Assembly (NCBI GenBank): GCA_027487245.1
Contig: JAIYDY010000051.1
Span: 1 to 48,132, forward strand
DNA from: Hyphomicrobiales bacterium
GTDB taxonomy: Bacteria > Pseudomonadota > Alphaproteobacteria > Rhizobiales > Beijerinckiaceae
Length of the DNA stretch: 48,132 bases
Direction of reading: 5' to 3'
Shown here: positions 44,866-48,132 of the stretch, piece by piece
How positions within the stretch are numbered: position 1 is the first letter of the stretch
Layout of the letters: every line of letters begins with the position of its first letter
Notes under the pieces: model-generated
What the model saw: the letters and a program-made list of their open reading frames with translations, nothing else
Database searches by the model: none
What the model was told of the DNA's origin: nothing
Made by a program: the position numbers and the translations under genes

Positions 44866-45714
44866 ATGAAACTTGTGCGATTCGGGGCGATGGGCAAGGA
44901 AAAGCCCGGCCTGGTCGACGCCGATGGCGTCATCCGCGACCTGTCGGGGGTGATCGGCGATCTGGGAGGCACGAGCCTCACCACCAAGGCGCTTGCTCGC
45001 CTGCGCAAGCTGAACCCGGCGAAACTGCCCAAGGTTTCATCACGCGTGCGACTGGGCTCCTGCGTGCCGCAGCCCGGCAACTTCATCGCCATCGGCCTCA
45101 ACTATGCCGACCATGCCGCCGAGACCGGAGCCGCGATCCCCGCCGAGCCGATCATCTTCAACAAGGCACCGAGCTGCATCAGCGGGCCGAACGACAACGT
45201 GGTCATCCCGCGCGGCTCGACCAAGACCGACTGGGAAGTGGAACTGGCCATCGTGATCGGCGATGGCGGCTCCTACATCGACGAGAAGGACGCGCTCGCG
45301 GCTGTCGCCGGCTATTGCGTCTGCAACGATGTGTCGGAACGCGAATATCAGATGGAGCGCGGCGGCACCTGGACCAAGGGCAAGGGCTGCCCCACCTTCG
45401 GCCCGCTCGGCCCCTGGCTGGTCACCACCGACGAGGTGCAGGACGTGCAGAACCTCGGCATGTGGCTCGATGTCGATGGCAAGCGGGTTCAGAACGGCTC
45501 GACCAAGACGATGATCTTCGATGTGAAGACCATTGTGTCCTACACCAGCCGCTTCATGCGCCTGATGCCGGGTGATGTGATCACCACCGGCACGCCGCCG
45601 GGCGTCGGCATCGGCATGAAGCCGCCGCGCTACCTGCACGGTGGAGAGATCGTGCGTCTCGGCATCGAAGGTCTCGGTGTCCAGCAGCAGAAGTTCGTGG
45701 CGTATCCGGGGTAA
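44866..45714 (+). CDS. fumarylacetoacetate hydrolase (FAH) family protein
   Basis: This 282-residue enzyme has the FAH C-terminal fold. FIAIGLNYADHAAE is the family entry, the metal ligands are in DWEVELAIVIG (Glu-x-Glu) and the following VCNDVSERE, and the end is GDVITTGTPPGVGIG. Such proteins hydrolyse or isomerise 2-oxo-acid enols, for example acylpyruvates, 2-hydroxyhepta-2,4-diene-1,7-dioate or oxaloacetate; subgroup assignment is not possible here. A strong SD (GGGAGGACATC) precedes ATG 44866. Confidence 0.92.
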   Translation: MKLVRFGAMGKEKPGLVDADGVIRDLSGVIGDLGGTSLTTKALARLRKLNPAKLPKVSSRVRLGSCVPQPGNFIAIGLNYADHAAETGAAIPAEPIIFNKAPSCISGPNDNVVIPRGSTKTDWEVELAIVIGDGGSYIDEKDALAAVAGYCVCNDVSEREYQMERGGTWTKGKGCPTFGPLGPWLVTTDEVQDVQNLGMWLDVDGKRVQNGSTKTMIFDVKTIVSYTSRFMRLMPGDVITTGTPPGVGIGMKPPRYLHGGEIVRLGIEGLGVQQQKFVAYPG

Positions 45715-45743
45715 CCATCCATCTTCTCGGAAACCGACGTGTC

Positions 45744-45766
45744 ATTCCCGGCCTAGTGCCGGGAAT
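45744..45766. terminator. hairpin downstream of the FAH-family gene
   Basis: A perfect 9-base stem ATTCCCGGC/GCCGGGAAT with a 5-base loop stands 30 bases after the FAH stop. A T-run is lacking on both strands, so termination strength is doubtful; the sequence resembles small dispersed palindromes of this bacterial group. Confidence 0.4.
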
Positions 45767-45794
45767 CTCATGACGGTGAACCGATCAATCCGAG

Positions 45795-45817
45795 ATGACC
45801 GGGACGGGCCCGGTCAT
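45795..45817. terminator. second hairpin between convergent genes
   Basis: A perfect 9-base stem ATGACCGGG/CCCGGTCAT with loop ACGGG lies 15 bases beyond the stop of the NTF2-like gene (minus strand). With the preceding hairpin it may separate two convergent transcripts, but no T-run is present. Confidence 0.35.
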
Positions 45818-45832
45818 GACGCTGCTGGATGT

Positions 45833-46216
45833 TCACCCGCGCACGTCGGTGGTGAAGACCTTCTGCGCGATCTTCCAGCCATCCCGTGTCTTCACGAAAG
45901 ACAGGATGTCGGTGAAGAAGCGCGGCGGGATCGCGCAGGTCAGCTTGACGTGCGCGAGATTGGCGCTGATCCGGTCGATGGTCAGGATCCGGTCATGGCG
46001 GCCGAGACCGCTGGCCTTCGGGGCCGGGCGCTGCCGCACCGCGGCCAGCCACGTGTCACGCGGCGTGATCACGACCTCGCCATCGAGGCTCTGGGTCAAC
46101 GCCGAAGTGGGCAGGAAAACCTCGGCCAGCTTGTCCGCATCGCCTGCATACAGCCCATCGAGATAGGTCTGCGTGGCGGCAGCGATGGCGGTGATGTCAC
46201 TGTCGGTCTGGTTCAT
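45833..46216 (-). CDS. NTF2-like / lumazine-binding-like family protein
   Basis: This 127-residue protein has the small cone-like NTF2 fold pattern: an N-terminal helix (ATQTYLDGLYAGDADKLAEVF), a short strand pair, then FTDILSFVKTRDGWKIAQKVFTTDV at the end, which matches Lumazine_bd_2/SnoaL-like members. These are often small enzymes or accessory proteins, with no general function. It ends the argC-side transcript 30 bases downstream of argC on the same strand. Confidence 0.82.
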   Translation of the reverse strand: MNQTDSDITAIAAATQTYLDGLYAGDADKLAEVFLPTSALTQSLDGEVVITPRDTWLAAVRQRPAPKASGLGRHDRILTIDRISANLAHVKLTCAIPPRFFTDILSFVKTRDGWKIAQKVFTTDVRG

Positions 46217-46246
46217 GTCCGGTTTCCTGCCTTTGTGGCTGCTGCC

Positions 46247-47191
46247 TCAAAGCCCCAGCATCAGCGTGATGTTCTGAACGGCGGCGCCTGATGCGCCCTT
46301 GCCGAGATTGTCGAGCCGCGCCACCAGCACAGCCTGCCGCCGGGCCTCATTGCCGAACACGCGCAACTCCAGCAGATTGCTGTCATTCAGCGCCTCGGGC
46401 TCGATCTTGCCGCCCTCAGCGGCCACCTGATCGGCGGCGATGACCTTGACCCACGCGCTGCCGGCATAGGCGCGCTCCAGCACGGCCTGGAGATCGGCGA
46501 CCGTGGGCCGGCTCGCGAGCAGATCGAGGTGAAGCGGCACGCTGACCAGCATGCCCTGCCGGAAGCGGCCAACAGAAGGCACGAAGATCGGACGGCGCGT
46601 CAGGCCGGCATGAAGCTGAAGCTCCGGCACATGCTTGTGCTCCAGACCCAGCCCGTAAAGCTCGAACGCGGGCGCGTTGTGCGCCTCATGGGCCTCGATC
46701 ATGGCCTTGCCGCCACCCGAATAGCCCGAGACCGCATTGACCGTGACCGGATGGTCTGATGCCATCAGCCCCGCAGCCACCAGTGGCCTGATCAGGGCAA
46801 TGCCGCCGGTCGGATAGCAGCCCGGGTTCGAGACCCGGCGCGCAGCCGCCACGGCCTTGCCATGGTCCGGCGACAGCTCCGGAAAGCCATAGGTCCAGCC
46901 GGCTGCGATGCGGTGCGCGGTGGAGGCATCGACGATGCTCGGCCCGCCTCCGGGCAGGCTGTCGGCCAGCGCCACGGTTTCCTTCGCCGCGTCATCGGGC
47001 AGGCACAGCACCACCAGATCAACGCCGCGCATCAACTCGCGCTTGGCGTCGACATCCTTGCGCTTGTCGGCAGCAATGCTGACCAGATCGATACCGGGCA
47101 TGGTGGCCAGACGCTCGCGGATGCCGAGGCCTGTGGTGCCGGATTCGCCGTCGATGAAGATGCGCGCGGATTTGATCGCGGAATTGTTCAT
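46247..47191 (-). CDS. argC: N-acetyl-gamma-glutamyl-phosphate reductase (short type 2)
   Basis: ArgC reduces N-acetylglutamyl-phosphate to the semialdehyde in arginine synthesis. This 314-residue short form starts with [17 protein letters not shown] (dinucleotide loop) and has the catalytic Cys125 in SNPGCYPTG and the base region in [19 protein letters not shown]. The gene lies near the end of rpsI, an order common in Hyphomicrobiales, with one small membrane-protein gene between. It is preceded by an intrinsic terminator only 52 bases before the ATG and by an Arg-rich short ORF, which suggests attenuation. Confidence 0.95.
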   Translation of the reverse strand: MNNSAIKSARIFIDGESGTTGLGIRERLATMPGIDLVSIAADKRKDVDAKRELMRGVDLVVLCLPDDAAKETVALADSLPGGGPSIVDASTAHRIAAGWTYGFPELSPDHGKAVAAARRVSNPGCYPTGGIALIRPLVAAGLMASDHPVTVNAVSGYSGGGKAMIEAHEAHNAPAFELYGLGLEHKHVPELQLHAGLTRRPIFVPSVGRFRQGMLVSVPLHLDLLASRPTVADLQAVLERAYAGSAWVKVIAADQVAAEGGKIEPEALNDSNLLELRVFGNEARRQAVLVARLDNLGKGASGAAVQNITLMLGL

Positions 47192-47243
47192 GGGCTTGGT
47201 CTCGTCAGGATGTCCGGAGAAGCGGGATCAGGGAAGATCGGGC

Positions 47244-47273
47244 AAAAAAAGAGCCGCGCGGGGTGGCGCGGCT
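47244..47273 (-). terminator. intrinsic terminator in the argC leader
   Basis: On the minus strand AGCCGCGC and GCGCGGCT pair around a 6-base loop (stem positions 47252-47259 and 47266-47273), followed by C and a run of seven T (47250-47244). It lies 52 bases before the argC start and about 330 bases after the end of the membrane-protein gene. It is therefore badly placed as an ordinary gene-end terminator but well placed as an attenuator. Confidence 0.8.
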
Positions 47274-47315
47274 TGGGCAAACGGCTGGTTCAACCAGTCG
47301 TCATCATCCCAAGCG

Positions 47316-47474
47316 TCATCGCACCCGCACAGCGGAGCGGCCGCTTCGGCGTCGGCTCAGCGCCAATGACAATGGTGATGTCAGCAGAGAATTCATCGAC
47401 GCGATATGCTGGCAAACGGGCTGGATGTCAATGGCGCGCAGGGTGGCATGCACGATATCTTGCTGGCGCGGCAT
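47316..47474 (-). CDS. short ORF with Arg-rich end in the argC leader (possible leader peptide)
   Basis: The 405-base region between the membrane-protein gene and argC contains a minus-strand ORF of 52 codons (ATG 47474), with an internal ATG at 47396 giving 26 codons. The last 12 residues, SRRRSGRSAVRVR minus the first Ser, hold six Arg encoded CGA, CGC, CGA, CGC, CGG and CGA; CGA is a rare codon in high-GC genomes. The stop is 42 bases before the terminator stem. No convincing SD precedes either ATG. Arg-rich sense codons before an argC terminator suggest a ribosome-stalling leader peptide, but it could be chance. Confidence 0.35.
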   Translation of the reverse strand: MPRQQDIVHATLRAIDIQPVCQHIASMNSLLTSPLSLALSRRRSGRSAVRVR

Positions 47475-47596
47475 GACGATCGGTTCGCGATTTCAGTGAC
47501 TTGGCCGCTGCGTCTTCGAGACTGATTCAGGCGGCTGCCATTCTGATTCAAGGCCTTCGCGCGGCACATCAGCTGCCAGCCGTCTTGGGGCGGTGA

Positions 47597-47884
47597 TCAG
47601 GGAAGCGGCCTGTCGCGGACGACCGTGTAGATCAGCCAGGGCACGATCAGCGTCGCTGTCGAGAGCAGGATGCCGATGCCGCGCCAGAACGAGGGGTTCT
47701 CGGGCGCCTGCCCGTTGAAGGATGGCACGAGATGGATGCCCCAGATCATCATCAGCGGCAGCACGAAGGCCGTGCCGGCGAGCAGCAGCCGCAACGGCAG
47801 ATCAACGCGCCAGCGCAGGCAGATCAGGATCGACGGCAAGGCGATCAGCGCCACGGCCACCACGGCAACGACAATGCGGAACAT
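47597..47884 (-). CDS. small membrane protein (95 aa)
   Basis: This protein has three hydrophobic segments: FRIVVAVVAVALIALPSILICL (2-23), a second from about 31 to 52 (RLLLAGTAFVLPLMMIWGI), and a C-terminal one (GIGILLSTATLIVPWLIYTVV). A short loop holds FNGQAPENPSFW. ATG 47884 gives the membrane start; the frame upstream to 48073 contains the rpsI terminator and is not coding. It lies between rpsI and argC on the same strand. No family is recognised. Confidence 0.75.
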   Translation of the reverse strand: MFRIVVAVVAVALIALPSILICLRWRVDLPLRLLLAGTAFVLPLMMIWGIHLVPSFNGQAPENPSFWRGIGILLSTATLIVPWLIYTVVRDRPLP

Positions 47885-48028
47885 GTTGCGATCTCGCCCT
47901 CGTGACGCATCCCGTGCGCCGGGCCTGATGTGGGGTTCGGGGCCGCCCAGGGGAAGGGCTTGGCGATGCAGGATCAGGGCAAAGCCGGCTGCGAACGCGG
48001 CGCAGGCACGATTTCGGAACTGGGCATG

Positions 48029-48054
48029 AAAAAGGCGGCCCGAGGGCCGCCTTT
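48029..48054 (-). terminator. intrinsic terminator of rpsI
   Basis: On the minus strand AAAGGCGGCC/GGCCGCCTTT pairs around CTCG and continues into a run of five T. It stands about 60 bases after the rpsI stop and would separate the ribosomal transcript from the downstream small membrane-protein gene. Confidence 0.85.
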
Positions 48055-48116
48055 GATACCGTGAACCTTGCACCCTGGCCCTGCGGGAAACCCCGCAGAA
48101 GCCGGAGCGCGAGACC

Positions 48117-48132
48117 TCAGCGCTTCGAGAAC
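48117..48132 (-). CDS. rpsI: 30S ribosomal protein S9, C-terminal end (partial)
   Basis: Reading the minus strand from the window edge gives Phe-Ser-Lys-Arg-stop (TGA 48119-48117), the almost invariant C-terminus of S9, which reaches the P-site tRNA in the ribosome. Four codons are little on their own, but the strong terminator just downstream and argC nearby fit the rplM-rpsI-argC order of this bacterial group. Confidence 0.7.

Noticed and set aside
47211..47220. TGTCCGGA in the argC leader, similar to the island operators
   Set aside because: The right arm is GAGA rather than GACA, and the gene belongs to another function; it is probably chance.

Overview
The window is a GC-rich (about two thirds G+C by eye), densely coded bacterial chromosome segment. 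The products and gene neighbourhoods point to an alphaproteobacterium, most likely order Hyphomicrobiales (Rhizobiales). The clues are the 3' end of rpsI followed at a short distance by a short-type argC, the order recJ / glpX / hom / alaC-type aminotransferase, a class I PHA synthase, and CCA ends encoded in both tRNAs. I cannot name the genus. I see no rRNA, CRISPR array, insertion sequence, integrase or phage gene.

Region by region. 1-11.9 kb is mostly housekeeping: an alpha/beta hydrolase end, HAD hydrolase, tyrS, an RsmB-type rRNA methyltransferase, two small envelope proteins, guaB, an orphan cytochrome P450, the coupled pair ppx/gppA-rlmE, a degenerate receiver protein, glpK and tRNA-Gln(CTG). 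12.1-29.4 kb is a catabolic and uptake island. It holds a Liv-type ABC transporter translationally coupled to a polysaccharide-deacetylase-family hydrolase, a flavin monooxygenase, a metallo-beta-lactamase-fold hydrolase, an arylmalonate decarboxylase/maleate isomerase-like protein, a TAXI-type TRAP transporter, an HMG-CoA-lyase-like enzyme, two family III CoA-transferases, an SDR and a GntR/UTRA regulator. 29.4-42.6 kb holds tRNA-Glu(TTC), recJ, a BciB-like flavoprotein, a TetR-controlled oxidoreductase pair, glpX, hom, an AlaC-type aminotransferase and phaC. 42.6-48.1 kb holds a DUF3088 protein, a FadL-type porin, an FAH-family enzyme, an NTF2-like protein, argC, a small membrane protein and the end of rpsI.

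The most interesting signals are regulatory. Three copies of a near-identical palindrome (TTGTCCGGACAA and variants) lie only in promoter regions of the catabolic island, two of them just downstream of TTGCCC-type promoters. They tie at least 15 kb of genes into one predicted regulon, with the GntR/UTRA protein at 27350-28102 as the obvious candidate regulator. Second, argC is preceded by a strong intrinsic terminator and, just upstream of that, a short ORF ending in an arginine-rich stretch, an arrangement that looks like transcription attenuation of arginine synthesis. Other oddities are a receiver domain with Glu in place of the phospho-acceptor Asp, an AMDase-family protein apparently lacking both catalytic cysteines, and a BciB-like (bacteriochlorophyll 8-vinyl reductase family) protein with no photosynthesis gene nearby.

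All functional calls rest on reading motifs and remembered family features. No database search or structure prediction was run.
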